Below are positions 50,092-57,871 of a stretch of 57,871 bases of DNA, piece by piece. The DNA comes from Tissierellia bacterium. Lineage in GTDB: Bacteria > Bacillota > Clostridia > Tissierellales > Tissierellaceae. Position 1 is the first letter of the stretch. Each line of letters starts with the position of its first letter. The notes beneath the pieces are model-generated. The model saw only the letters and a program-made list of their open reading frames with translations. It made no database searches and was not told the DNA's origin. The stretch covers positions 1-57,871 of the forward strand of contig JAAYHU010000165.1 of the NCBI GenBank assembly GCA_012735245.1, read 5' to 3'. The position numbers and the translations under genes were made by a program.

Positions 50092-51609
50092 ATGCAGGAG
50101 ATATTGCTTAAGAGTATAGACAAAAATATAGAGACTATAGAGAAGCTATTTGCCAATTGCTATGACATAATAATTAGAAAAATAGAAGTAGGAGATATAA
50201 ATAGGGTAAAAATGGCTGCCATCTACATAGATGGCCTGGCAGACAAGGACCACATCTCCAAATTTACAATAGGATATTTATTTGCTGAGGAGGAGTTGAA
50301 GAAGTTTACCCTAAAGGGATTTCAAAACTCCCTCCTAGAAATAGTCTCAAAGGAAGTAATAGCCAACACAGAAGTTAAAGAAGAATACAAGATGGAAAAG
50401 ATAGTAAATGCCATCCTATCTGGTGACACAGTTCTGTTGATAGACAATATAGACAGGTGCCTGATAATAGGCTCCAGGGGTTGGCCCTCAAGGTCAATTG
50501 GAGAACCGGAGACAGAAACGGTTATCAGGGGGCCTAGGGAGGGCTTTACAGAAGTACTAAAGGTAAATACCACCCTAGTTAGGAGAAGGATAAAGGATAC
50601 TAATTTAAAAATAGAAGTTAAGCAAATAGGGAGAAGGTCTAAAACAGACGTGGCAATTTTGTACATGGATGACATAGTAAATAAGGCTATCCTAATTGAA
50701 TTAAAAGAGAGGCTAAATAAGATTAACATAGACTCCATAGCCGATAGCAGCGTTTTAGAGAGTTTTATTGAAGATAATTTTCTATCCCCCTTCCCCCAAA
50801 TAGAAAGTACGGAAAGGCCAGATGCAGTGGCAGCCTCCCTATACTCAGGCAGGATAGCCATAATAGTGGATAACTCTCCCTTTGCCCTATTGCTGCCTGC
50901 CACCTTTGGAACCTTGCTTCAATCCTCAGAAGACCATTACAGCAGGTGGGCTGAAGTATCCTTCATAAGGCTTCTTAGGTTAATAGCAGTAGCCCTAACA
51001 GTACTATCTCCTAGCCTATATGTGGCCATTACAGCCTACCATCCAGGACTACTGCCTACAGTGCTGACATATTACTTAGCTGCATCTAGGATCAATGTAC
51101 CCTTTCCTGCTGTAGTGGAAGCAGCCCTCATGGAGCTTACATTGGAACTCCTTAGGGAATCAGGAACTAGGATTTCAGGCCCCATAGGAACTACAGTAGG
51201 TATAGTAGGAGGTTTAATTATAGGCCAGGCAGCAGTAGAGGCTGGCATAGTCAGCCCCTTGATGATAATCATAGTGGCAGTGACTACCATATCTTCCTTT
51301 GCCATACCCAACTATGATTTTGGAGTAGGCTTTAGGCTTTGGAGATTTATCCTTATAGCTTGTGCCTCTATCCTTGGTTTATATGGGATTATGTTGGGTA
51401 TCATAGTCCTCATAACTCATTTAATCAGGCTAAATAGTTTTGGTGTACCATATACATCTCCATATTCTGGCCTAGATATAGATGGAGGGGCATTAAGGGA
51501 TACTTTAATTAAGGCGCCGGCCCAATATTTAAGAAAAAGGCCTGCCTTTACAAACCCGCAAAACAAAATTAGAATGAGAGGATATTGGAAAGATGGGAGA
51601 AGAAAATAA
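50092..51609 (+). CDS. gerAA: Spore germinant receptor A subunit (GerA family)
   Basis: 505 residues. N-terminal soluble domain, then the family signature RPDAVAASLYSGRIAIIVDNSPFALLLPA-type segment (only part quoted: SGRIAIIVDNSPFALLLPAT), five or so membrane helices and a C-terminal basic tail (YLRKRPAFTNPQNK). Forms a receptor with B and C subunits in the spore inner membrane. ATG 50092 is preferred to GTG 50086. The 3' end overlaps the B-subunit gene by 17 bases. Confidence 0.94.
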   Translation: MQEILLKSIDKNIETIEKLFANCYDIIIRKIEVGDINRVKMAAIYIDGLADKDHISKFTIGYLFAEEELKKFTLKGFQNSLLEIVSKEVIANTEVKEEYKMEKIVNAILSGDTVLLIDNIDRCLIIGSRGWPSRSIGEPETETVIRGPREGFTEVLKVNTTLVRRRIKDTNLKIEVKQIGRRSKTDVAILYMDDIVNKAILIELKERLNKINIDSIADSSVLESFIEDNFLSPFPQIESTERPDAVAASLYSGRIAIIVDNSPFALLLPATFGTLLQSSEDHYSRWAEVSFIRLLRLIAVALTVLSPSLYVAITAYHPGLLPTVLTYYLAASRINVPFPAVVEAALMELTLELLRESGTRISGPIGTTVGIVGGLIIGQAAVEAGIVSPLMIIIVAVTTISSFAIPNYDFGVGFRLWRFILIACASILGLYGIMLGIIVLITHLIRLNSFGVPYTSPYSGLDIDGGALRDTLIKAPAQYLRKRPAFTNPQNKIRMRGYWKDGRRK

Positions 51610-52687
51610 ATTATCAAGTAAACAAATAAGGGCATTGGTAGTTTCTACAGCAGTGGGAATAGGCATATTGACTTTACCCAATAGGATTGCCATAGCCAAT
51701 GGCAACGATGGCTGGATCACCATTATACTGTCGGGGCTTTTAGTCATTCCCATAATTATGGTCATGGATAGAATCTTTAAAATGTACCCCAACAAGGATT
51801 TTTTCACCATTGGTAGAGAAGTATTGGGAAAATGGGTCTTCAATATATTTCTAATAATATTTTTCATATACTTTATAGTACTTATGTCCAATATAGTAAG
51901 AAACCTTGGAGAATTTATAAAGGCCTTTTTATTGGAAACTACTCCCGTAGAAGTTTTGATAATTTCCTTTGTACTAGTGACTTCCTATATAGCTAGGGAC
52001 AATATTCAAATAATTGGCAGGGCAGCCTATTTCATATACCCCCTAATATTGAGCTTTGTCATATTCTTGTTCCTGGTTATTCTGCCAGAAATTGATTTTA
52101 CCAATGTTCTGCCAGTCTTCCAATCGGATTTTTCAAAAATACCTAAGGGAATAGAAATTGCCTTCTTCAGCTATATAGGATACGAAATCTTGTTATTTGC
52201 CTTACCCTATGCAGAAAAAAAGGAGGATAACCTAAGGGCTTCCTTAACAGGCCTTGGCATTGTCATCTTAATTTACACCCTTATATTCCTCCTTACTTTG
52301 GCCAAATATGGGGTACACAGCCTTCGAAGGCAGACCTTCCCCACCCTATCCCTAGTTAAAGAAGTAGACTTGCCGGGATATTTCATCGAGAACCTAGATG
52401 GCCTGGTAATGGCCTTTTGGGTCTTAATAGTTTTTTCAACCATGGCAGCTTTCTACTATGCCTCAGGCATAGTCTTGTCCCAACTATTCAATACCAAGGA
52501 CCATGGCCTATTTATACTGCCCATTGCCCCTATTGTATATATAATATCCTTAATTCCAAGAAACGTAATTACCCTATACGATAGCCTAGGCAGATACACC
52601 AATTATCTTGGGTTTGTTACCATAGTAGTAATGCCCTTTGTAATATATTTTATAGGACTCTTTAAGACTAGGAGGCAGAATAAATGA
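51593..52687 (+). CDS. gerAB: Spore germinant receptor B subunit (GerAB-type permease)
   Basis: 364 residues with ten helices, amino acid/polyamine transporter fold (KQIRALVVSTAVGIGILTLPN). In related receptors the B subunit holds the germinant-binding pocket; the ligand cannot be read from sequence. Overlaps the C subunit gene by 4 bases (ATGA). Confidence 0.94.
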   Translation: MGEENKLSSKQIRALVVSTAVGIGILTLPNRIAIANGNDGWITIILSGLLVIPIIMVMDRIFKMYPNKDFFTIGREVLGKWVFNIFLIIFFIYFIVLMSNIVRNLGEFIKAFLLETTPVEVLIISFVLVTSYIARDNIQIIGRAAYFIYPLILSFVIFLFLVILPEIDFTNVLPVFQSDFSKIPKGIEIAFFSYIGYEILLFALPYAEKKEDNLRASLTGLGIVILIYTLIFLLTLAKYGVHSLRRQTFPTLSLVKEVDLPGYFIENLDGLVMAFWVLIVFSTMAAFYYASGIVLSQLFNTKDHGLFILPIAPIVYIISLIPRNVITLYDSLGRYTNYLGFVTIVVMPFVIYFIGLFKTRRQNK

Positions 52688-53808
52688 AAAGAATCCTTAT
52701 CTTAATCTCAATAATAGCCTTGATTTTTACTACTGGCTGCTGGGATATGGTGGAAATAAATCAAAGGCTTTTTCCCTATTCCATAGGTATAGATTTAAAT
52801 CCAGGAGAAGGGGACCCTTATATAATTACCATATCCTATCCAAATATATATTCCATAGGGAAAAATGCAACCCAGGAAGATAGGGTATACGTAATATCTA
52901 CTATTGCAACTTCATTATTTCAAGGAGCAAACCAATTATCTACCAGATTGCAATATCCCTTCTATTTAAAACATTTAAGAGTAGTCATATTTGGTGAAGA
53001 GTTGTCAAAGAATGGCCATATGGTTAGGGAAATCCTAGATGGTATTAACAGGGACTACGTTATAAATAAAAAGGTCAGGCTCCTATCAGCAGAGGGGATG
53101 GCAAGGGATGTACTAATGGGTGCCCTCAAAGCAAAAAGACAGCAGGTCATTGAGGGAACCTTGTTCAGCATGCTTAGAAATGATAAGTGGACATCTCGGT
53201 ATACTGCCCAGACCCTAACTGACTTCATAAGGGATACGGATATGGGTGGAGTAGCCCTAATGCCCAGGGTTGCCCAGCATGGAGAAGACTTAAAAATCTT
53301 TGGAGGCTGTATCTTTAAAAACTACCAGTTTATTGGACATTTGGGTGGACCAGAAAACAGGGCAGTGGCCTTAATCAGGGGTGAAGTAAAGGAAGACCTA
53401 GTAGATGCTCCCTTTAATGGAGCCGCCCTTTCCTACGCAATTATAGGTGCAAAGGTCAAAAGGGAATTAACAAATAAGGAAAACAGTCTGGGATTAAAAA
53501 TAAATATAGAAGTTGAAGGGACTTTAAAGGAATACATCTATGAACAATATTCTGTAAATAGGGATGATGCCCTCGTTAGGAAAATGGAAGAAGCAATAGC
53601 AGGAGTTATAAAAAAAGAAGTAGATAGGACAATAAAATTGCTGCAAAAAGAATTTAAGGCAGATGCCTTAGGTATAGGGGAATACTTATATAAATTCCAT
53701 CCAAAGCTATGGAAGGAAGTCAGCCAGGACTGGGATGAAGTATTTTCAGACATGGACATAGAGGTGGCAGTTAAAGTCCATATAAGGAGAAGGGGGCTTG
53801 TAGAATAA
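52684..53808 (+). CDS. gerAC: Spore germinant receptor C subunit lipoprotein (Ger(x)C)
   Basis: 374 residues. Lipobox FTTGCWD followed by MVEINQRLFPYSIGIDL, a typical Ger(x)C start; three-domain family fold continues (LRVVIFGEELSKNG, HPKLWKEVSQDWDEVF near the C-terminus). Located on the outer face of the spore inner membrane. Last gene of the operon. Confidence 0.94.
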   Translation: MKRILILISIIALIFTTGCWDMVEINQRLFPYSIGIDLNPGEGDPYIITISYPNIYSIGKNATQEDRVYVISTIATSLFQGANQLSTRLQYPFYLKHLRVVIFGEELSKNGHMVREILDGINRDYVINKKVRLLSAEGMARDVLMGALKAKRQQVIEGTLFSMLRNDKWTSRYTAQTLTDFIRDTDMGGVALMPRVAQHGEDLKIFGGCIFKNYQFIGHLGGPENRAVALIRGEVKEDLVDAPFNGAALSYAIIGAKVKRELTNKENSLGLKINIEVEGTLKEYIYEQYSVNRDDALVRKMEEAIAGVIKKEVDRTIKLLQKEFKADALGIGEYLYKFHPKLWKEVSQDWDEVFSDMDIEVAVKVHIRRRGLVE

Positions 53809-53823
53809 AATTTAAAATTAAAT

Positions 53824-53851
53824 GTATAAAAACCATATCCTTGGTAACAAT
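53824..53851 (+). promoter_or_regulatory. Sigma-F-like promoter of spoIIR
   Basis: GTATA (53824-53828), 14-base spacer, GGTAACAAT (53843-53851), fitting GGnnAnAnT. Same element and spacing as upstream of gin. spoIIR is a classic sigma-F gene. Confidence 0.65.
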
Positions 53852-53893
53852 TAAAGACATAGGACAATCCAAGAAAAGGAGGCCAAGGATATG
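53834..53893 (+). repeat. Inverted repeat covering the spoIIR start codon
   Basis: CATATCCTTGG (53834-53844) is an exact 11-bp reverse complement of CCAAGGATATG (53883-53893), the last three bases of which are the spoIIR start codon. The left arm overlaps the promoter spacer and -10, so it would be absent from mRNA started at that promoter but present in read-through from the ger operon. Confidence 0.7.
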
Positions 53894-54490
53894 AAATATA
53901 AGAGGCTAATACTCTTACTGTCTTTATTTATCCTAACTTTTATATATATAATATATCCCTATGTAGAAGAAAAAACTAAAATAAGCTTTAAGGACCATAT
54001 AATCAGGTTCCACATAAGGGCCAATAGCGACAAGGAAGAGGACCAGGACCTAAAGCTAAAAGTCCGAGACGAAATCTTAAAGGAAATGAAGGAAAAGTTT
54101 CAAGGCATCAAAGATATAGCTGAAAGCAGGAGAATAATCAAAGATAATATGGAAGAAATGAAAAAAATAACTGAAAGGATAGTAGCCAGGGAAGGAAAGG
54201 ACTACGAAGTAAACATAACCTTAGGGGAAGATAATTTCCCCACAAGGAAATATGGCAACCTGGTACTACCTGCAGGAGCTTATGAAACCCTCCTCATCAC
54301 CTTAGGAGAAGGAAGGGGAAAGAACTGGTGGTGTGTTATGTTCCCCCCTCTTTGTTTTGTAGATATTACCCATTCAGTAGCCTATAATCTAGAAGAAGAA
54401 CTGGATATTGAACTGAATGAAGATGAAGAGCCCCCTCTGAAATTAAAGTGGAAAATAGTAGACTTGATAAAAAAATATATAAAAAAATGA
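53891..54490 (+). CDS. spoIIR: Stage II sporulation protein R
   Basis: 199 residues. Membrane anchor/signal (LILLLSLFILTFIYIIYP), then the SpoIIR domain: HIIRFHIRANSDKEEDQDLK, LPAGAYETLLITLGEG and NWWCVMFPPLCFVDI. Secreted from the forespore, it triggers SpoIIGA to process pro-sigma-E in the mother cell. AAAAGGAGG precedes ATG 53891. Confidence 0.95.
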   Translation: MKYKRLILLLSLFILTFIYIIYPYVEEKTKISFKDHIIRFHIRANSDKEEDQDLKLKVRDEILKEMKEKFQGIKDIAESRRIIKDNMEEMKKITERIVAREGKDYEVNITLGEDNFPTRKYGNLVLPAGAYETLLITLGEGRGKNWWCVMFPPLCFVDITHSVAYNLEEELDIELNEDEEPPLKLKWKIVDLIKKYIKK

Positions 54491-54493
54491 GAA

Positions 54494-54547
54494 TAGACCT
54501 CTCCAAAGCTCAAATTCTTGAATCTTGGGGAGGGTTATTTTTTTTGT
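54494..54547 (+). terminator. Terminator of spoIIR
   Basis: AACCTCCCC-type stem (ACCTCTCCAA / TTGGGGAGGGT with wobble) around a long loop, followed by nine T. Confidence 0.75.
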
Positions 54548-54609
54548 TTAATGTATAAAAATTAAGTTTTTACTAAAAATAAGAAAAACAAAGAAAGGAG
54601 AAAGGGACT

Positions 54610-55320
54610 TTGAAAAGGTTTATCATATTAACAATAGCTTTTACAATGGTTTTTCTCTCAATTTTACTTTTCTATGAACCCAAAAGCCCAATTCATACGG
54701 CATCAAGGTATGAAGCCATGTTTGCCCCCAGGACCTTATATTGGGGAGTCCAAGGGCAAGACGTAAGAATAGTACAGGATAAATTGTTAAGATGGGGTTT
54801 TTATGATGGTGAAGTAGATGGAGTTTACGGGCCAAGAACCTACAGAGCTGTAAGGAAATTCCAGGCAAAACATGGTTTGCAGGTAGATGGAGTTGTGGGA
54901 CCTGCCACAGCTAGGGCCTTGGGTATGCCTGAGGCAGTGGCTGCAGCAGCAAATACTGGAATCAATAGGCAAACAGACGAATACCTCTTGGCTAGATGTG
55001 TTCATGGAGAGGCTAGAGGTGAACCCTATGTTGGAAAGGTAGCAGTTGCGGCAGTAGTACTCAATAGGGTAAAACATCCATCCTTTCCCAATACCATAGC
55101 AGGAGTTATATACCAGCCCTTGGCCTTTACTGCAGTGGCAGACGGCCAAATCAACTTAACGCCAAATAAGGACTCCATTAAGGCAGCAAGGGACGCCTTA
55201 AATGGATGGGACCCAACCTATGGCTGTCTATACTATTGGAACCCAGCCACAGCCACATCTAAATGGATCTGGTCAAGAAAAGTAATGTTAAAGATAGGAA
55301 AACACTGGTTTGGAATTTAG
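54610..55320 (+). CDS. sleB: Spore cortex-lytic enzyme SleB
   Basis: 236 residues. N-terminal signal anchor, a peptidoglycan-binding module (about 40-105; GQDVRIVQDKLLRWGFYDGE) and the hydrolase domain (115-236; LARCVHGEARGEPYVGKVAV with catalytic Glu). SleB is a lytic transglycosylase that depolymerises the muramic-lactam cortex during germination. TTG start at 54610 after AAAGGAGAAAGGG. Partner gene ypeB follows. Confidence 0.95.
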   Translation: MKRFIILTIAFTMVFLSILLFYEPKSPIHTASRYEAMFAPRTLYWGVQGQDVRIVQDKLLRWGFYDGEVDGVYGPRTYRAVRKFQAKHGLQVDGVVGPATARALGMPEAVAAAANTGINRQTDEYLLARCVHGEARGEPYVGKVAVAAVVLNRVKHPSFPNTIAGVIYQPLAFTAVADGQINLTPNKDSIKAARDALNGWDPTYGCLYYWNPATATSKWIWSRKVMLKIGKHWFGI

Positions 55321-55369
55321 CCAATTAACAATTGAAAATAAAAAATCTTCGTTATGCCCAGGTAGAAAA

Positions 55370-55408
55370 AATTTAACAAGACTTGACTTTGGTGAATTTG
55401 ATAAGAAG
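55370..55408 (+). repeat. Intergenic repeat, copy 2 (family 3)
   Basis: Matches 43475-43515 (AACAAGACTTGACTTT, GAATTTGATAAGAAG). It sits in the 155-base gap between sleB and ypeB, which also has a CAATTAACAATTG module at 55322. Confidence 0.65.
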
Positions 55409-55475
55409 AAATATTCAGGTAGAGATGCACTGTCTGAGTGAAGTGAATTTCCAAGGATAGAAAGGATGATTTAGA

Positions 55476-56843
55476 GTGCGAGAAAGAAGACACCTCATAG
55501 CCCCATCTATCTTTGCCCTCTTGTTCATAGGGGCATTGGTTTGGGGCTATAATCAGAATCAAATAAAGAAACAACATGAAGTAGCACTGGAAAACCATTA
55601 TCAAAGGCTCTTCTTTGATGTGAAAAAGCATATAGAAAATATCCAGGTAAACTTAAATAAGGCCCTGGTTGCTAATTCAAGGGAAAGAAACATCCTATTA
55701 TTATCACAAATAGCCAATGAGGCCATATCTGCCCACGACAAACTAGGGCAAATGCCATTAACCCATGCAGAAACAGCCAGTACAGAAAAGTTTCTCAACC
55801 AGGCGGCAGATTATTCAACCTACCTTATCCAAAGGCATTTACAAGGGGAAGATTTAACAGATGAACAGAGGCAGGCCCTTAGCAACCTGCAAAACAACTC
55901 TGCCAAATTCAATGCAGAGTTGACCAATATACAGAACAATCTGGCAGAGGGCAATTTCTTCTTGGGGTCCTTAAGTGCTAGCCAACTCAACAGGATAAAA
56001 GACGCAGATAAAAACATACTTCAAACATCTCTAGTACAATTAGACGAGCAAATTGCAAAGACTCCAGAACTGATATATGATGGGCCCTTTGCAGATCAGA
56101 TGATTAACAGAAAACCAGTAGGACTTCCAAATAACGATGTATCATTGGAAGATGCAAGAAAGGCAGCAGTTGACTTCTTAGGGAATATAAATATTAGGGA
56201 TATAGAACCCTTTGAAGAAGGGGAAAATATAAACGAAGCTAGAATTCCGGCCTACACCTTCAACCTATATCCAGAAAATCAGCGAAGAAATACACCAATA
56301 TATATGGGAATATCTAAAAAAGGCGGTAAGGTAATCTGGATGAACAACCCAAGGCCCGTAGCCAACACAAAAATTTCTATAAAAAATGCTGAAGAAAGGG
56401 CAATGAAATACTTACAGGAAAAGGGCTTTGAAAACATGGAGCCAAATTATTCCCTAAAGTACGATGGAACCATCTTATTTAACTTTGTAAATACAGAAAA
56501 TGATGTGACAATCTACCCAGACTTAATCAAGGTAAAGGTGGCCTTGGATACAGGGGAAATAGTGGGTTTTGATGCTTCTGCCTATTACCTAAACCATCAT
56601 GACAGGACCATAGAATCCCCCCATATAGATGAAGCAGAGGCTAGAAGCAAGGTAAGGCAGGACTTTAATATTGACTCAACCCGCCTTGCCATTATACCAA
56701 AGGGCAAAAGCGAAGTCTTATGCTACGAATTTAAAGGAAAATACAATGACAACGACTTTATAGTATATATCAATGCCTTAGATGGCAGCGAAGAACAAAT
56801 CCTACAACTAATAAAGAACGAAAACGGTACATTAACATTCTAA
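55476..56843 (+). CDS. ypeB: Germination protein YpeB
   Basis: 455 residues. One N-terminal membrane helix (IFALLFIGALVWGYN), helical N-domain (40-190) and PepSY-type repeats in the C-terminal half (DARKAAVDFLG, AEERAMKYLQEKGFEN, AEARSKVRQDF). YpeB stabilises and localises SleB in the spore. GTG start at 55476 behind AAAGGATG. Confidence 0.94.
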   Translation: MRERRHLIAPSIFALLFIGALVWGYNQNQIKKQHEVALENHYQRLFFDVKKHIENIQVNLNKALVANSRERNILLLSQIANEAISAHDKLGQMPLTHAETASTEKFLNQAADYSTYLIQRHLQGEDLTDEQRQALSNLQNNSAKFNAELTNIQNNLAEGNFFLGSLSASQLNRIKDADKNILQTSLVQLDEQIAKTPELIYDGPFADQMINRKPVGLPNNDVSLEDARKAAVDFLGNINIRDIEPFEEGENINEARIPAYTFNLYPENQRRNTPIYMGISKKGGKVIWMNNPRPVANTKISIKNAEERAMKYLQEKGFENMEPNYSLKYDGTILFNFVNTENDVTIYPDLIKVKVALDTGEIVGFDASAYYLNHHDRTIESPHIDEAEARSKVRQDFNIDSTRLAIIPKGKSEVLCYEFKGKYNDNDFIVYINALDGSEEQILQLIKNENGTLTF

Positions 56844-56876
56844 AAGAACATTCCCAGAAAAGGGAATGTTCTTTTT
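56844..56876 (+). terminator. Rho-independent terminator of ypeB
   Basis: 11-bp stem AGAACATTCCC / GGGAATGTTCT plus T run. Confidence 0.93.
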
Positions 56877-56925
56877 GTTGTAAAATACAATTATTATTAG
56901 TAAAATAGTAATAGAGGTGATATAC

Positions 56926-57729
56926 GTGGACAATAGACCAATAGGAGTATTCGACTCAGGTATAGGAGGACTAACTGTACTAAAAGAAATAGTAGAACAG
57001 CTTCCAGGTGAAGATATAGTATATTTTGGTGATACTGCCCGTATTCCCTATGGAACTAGATCAAAGGAAACTGTAGTGAAATATGTAATGGAATCCTTTA
57101 ATTTTTTAATGAAGAAAAACATAAAGGCCATAGTCATAGCCTGTAATACAGCCTCAGCCCTAGCTATGGAAGAAGCTCAAGAAAAATTCAATATTCCCAT
57201 CATAGGAGTTATAGAGCCAGGAGCCAAAGCTGCAGTGGCTGCTACTAGAAACAATACCATAGGCATAATAGGGACAGAAGGGACCATTAACTCAAACTCA
57301 TATCAGAAATACATAAGAAAACAACTGCCATCGGCAGAAATCATTGGAGTCGCCTGTCCCTTATTCGTCCAAATAGTAGAAGAAGGATGGGAAAACTCTG
57401 ATGTGGCATATTTAACTGCACAAAAATATCTGTTGGAATTGAAGGAGCATAATATAGATACCCTAGTCTTAGGCTGCACCCATTACCCTGCCCTAAGGTA
57501 TACCATAACTAAGGTAATGGGGGAAAAGGTAAAGCTTGTAAATCCAGCCTATGAAACGGCAAAATTAACAAAAAACATATTAAAGGAGCAGGGGCTCCTC
57601 AATGAAAAAATAGACGGCGGAATATGTAAATACTATGTCAGTGACGACCCAGAAAAATTTAAGCGGGTAGGCGGAAACCTTATAAGGCGACAAATAGAAT
57701 CAGTTGAAAAAGTAGATTTAAGTGAATAA
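56926..57729 (+). CDS. murI: Glutamate racemase
   Basis: 267 residues. Catalytic cysteines in ACNTAS (first half) and LGCTHYP (second half), DSGIGGLTVLKE at the N-terminus. Makes D-glutamate for peptidoglycan. GTG 56926 is preferred since AGAGGTG (56914-56919) lies 6 bases upstream; an in-frame GTG at 56917 overlaps that site. Confidence 0.95.
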   Translation: MDNRPIGVFDSGIGGLTVLKEIVEQLPGEDIVYFGDTARIPYGTRSKETVVKYVMESFNFLMKKNIKAIVIACNTASALAMEEAQEKFNIPIIGVIEPGAKAAVAATRNNTIGIIGTEGTINSNSYQKYIRKQLPSAEIIGVACPLFVQIVEEGWENSDVAYLTAQKYLLELKEHNIDTLVLGCTHYPALRYTITKVMGEKVKLVNPAYETAKLTKNILKEQGLLNEKIDGGICKYYVSDDPEKFKRVGGNLIRRQIESVEKVDLSE

Positions 57730-57736
57730 AAACTAC

Positions 57737-57782
57737 AGGCACAAAAGTGCCTAATTTTTGGCGAATGGTGCCGAAAATTAAG
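57737..57782 (+). terminator. Terminator hairpins after murI
   Basis: AGGCAC / GTGCCT with loop AAAA and following ATTTTT (57737-57758); a second imperfect stem TAATTTTTGGC / GCCGAAAATTA (57752-57780) overlaps it. Confidence 0.7.
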
Positions 57783-57798
57783 CTTTAAGGGGGATAAA

Positions 57799-57871
57799 AT
57801 GAGAGATATATTTTTAAGAGAAAATATTTTAGAAATCTTGGACCACTTAGAAGAGGGCATCCATATCATAG
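57799..57871 (+). CDS. N-terminus of a PAS-type regulator (partial)
   Basis: ATG 57799 behind AAGGGGG starts a frame that runs off the right edge (24 codons). LEILDHLEEGIHII resembles the first helix and strand of the PAS domains that begin many sigma-54-dependent or signalling regulators in Clostridia. Family assignment is tentative. Confidence 0.5.
   Translation, partial: MRDIFLRENILEILDHLEEGIHII

Noticed and set aside
54553-54582. Sigma-G promoter before sleB (GTATA at 54553)
   Set aside because: No CATnnTA-like -10 occurs at 17-18 bases; AT-rich sequence gives many chance matches.

Overview
The window is AT-rich DNA from a low-GC, endospore-forming anaerobe. Sporulation and germination genes (bofA, gin/csfB, spmAB, sipL, spoIIR, a gerA-type operon, sleB-ypeB), the Bacillus-like order gin-tmk-darA-holB-ricT-trmN6-rsmI and metG-tatD-rnmV-rsmA-veg-ispE, a T-box leader, heavy AGA/AGG arginine use and an in-frame selenocysteine UGA together point to Clostridia, possibly the Tissierellia side. 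The species cannot be told from this sequence alone. I see no rRNA, insertion sequence, prophage or CRISPR array; it is ordinary chromosome with several interesting regulatory and accessory pieces.

Layout. 1-8.4 kb: a rhodanese-fold lipoprotein without a catalytic cysteine, then a ydjI-ydjG-ydjH-like set (SPFH, zinc-ribbon membrane protein, TPM protein) running into a MacB/FtsX-type ABC exporter with a very long coiled coil. 8.5-12.7 kb: a soluble zinc-binding chemoreceptor, a DUF4349 lipoprotein, a leucyl aminopeptidase and tRNA-Val(GAC). 12.8-19.2 kb: a 32-residue membrane peptide, YibE/F, a ZIP transporter, DUF2508-bofA, ribosomal protein L25, an AmrB-AmrA fusion with its radical SAM partner, and gin. 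19.4-30 kb: tmk, two tandem c-di-AMP receptor genes, holB, ricT, ferredoxin, trmN6, rsmI, nurA and herA, and a Cache-GGDEF-HD-GYP sensor. 30-37.8 kb: YabE-like 3D protein, T-box, metG, tatD, rnmV, rsmA, an unknown acidic protein and an ArsR regulator.

37.8-46.7 kb is the accessory part: a glutaredoxin and a HesB-like selenoprotein that share a 17-bp CsoR/CstR-like operator; a sulfonate-type ABC transporter whose binding protein is cut short; mgtE behind a leader with a 34-codon upstream ORF and two mutually exclusive hairpins; spmAB; and an H-NOX chemoreceptor with every oxygen-binding pocket residue. 46.8-57.9 kb: veg with two strong promoters, sipL, ispE, the germinant receptor operon, spoIIR, sleB-ypeB, glutamate racemase and the start of a PAS-like protein.

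Intergenic gaps carry several families of short repeats joined by CAATTGTC / GTCCATTG modules, including one large imperfect palindrome between nurA and herA. The strongest candidates for undescribed biology are the mgtE leader (41890-42007), the shared operator linking glutaredoxin and selenoprotein, the sigma-F-like promoters of gin and spoIIR with identical spacing (the spoIIR one overlaps a start-codon-pairing inverted repeat), and the repeat families.
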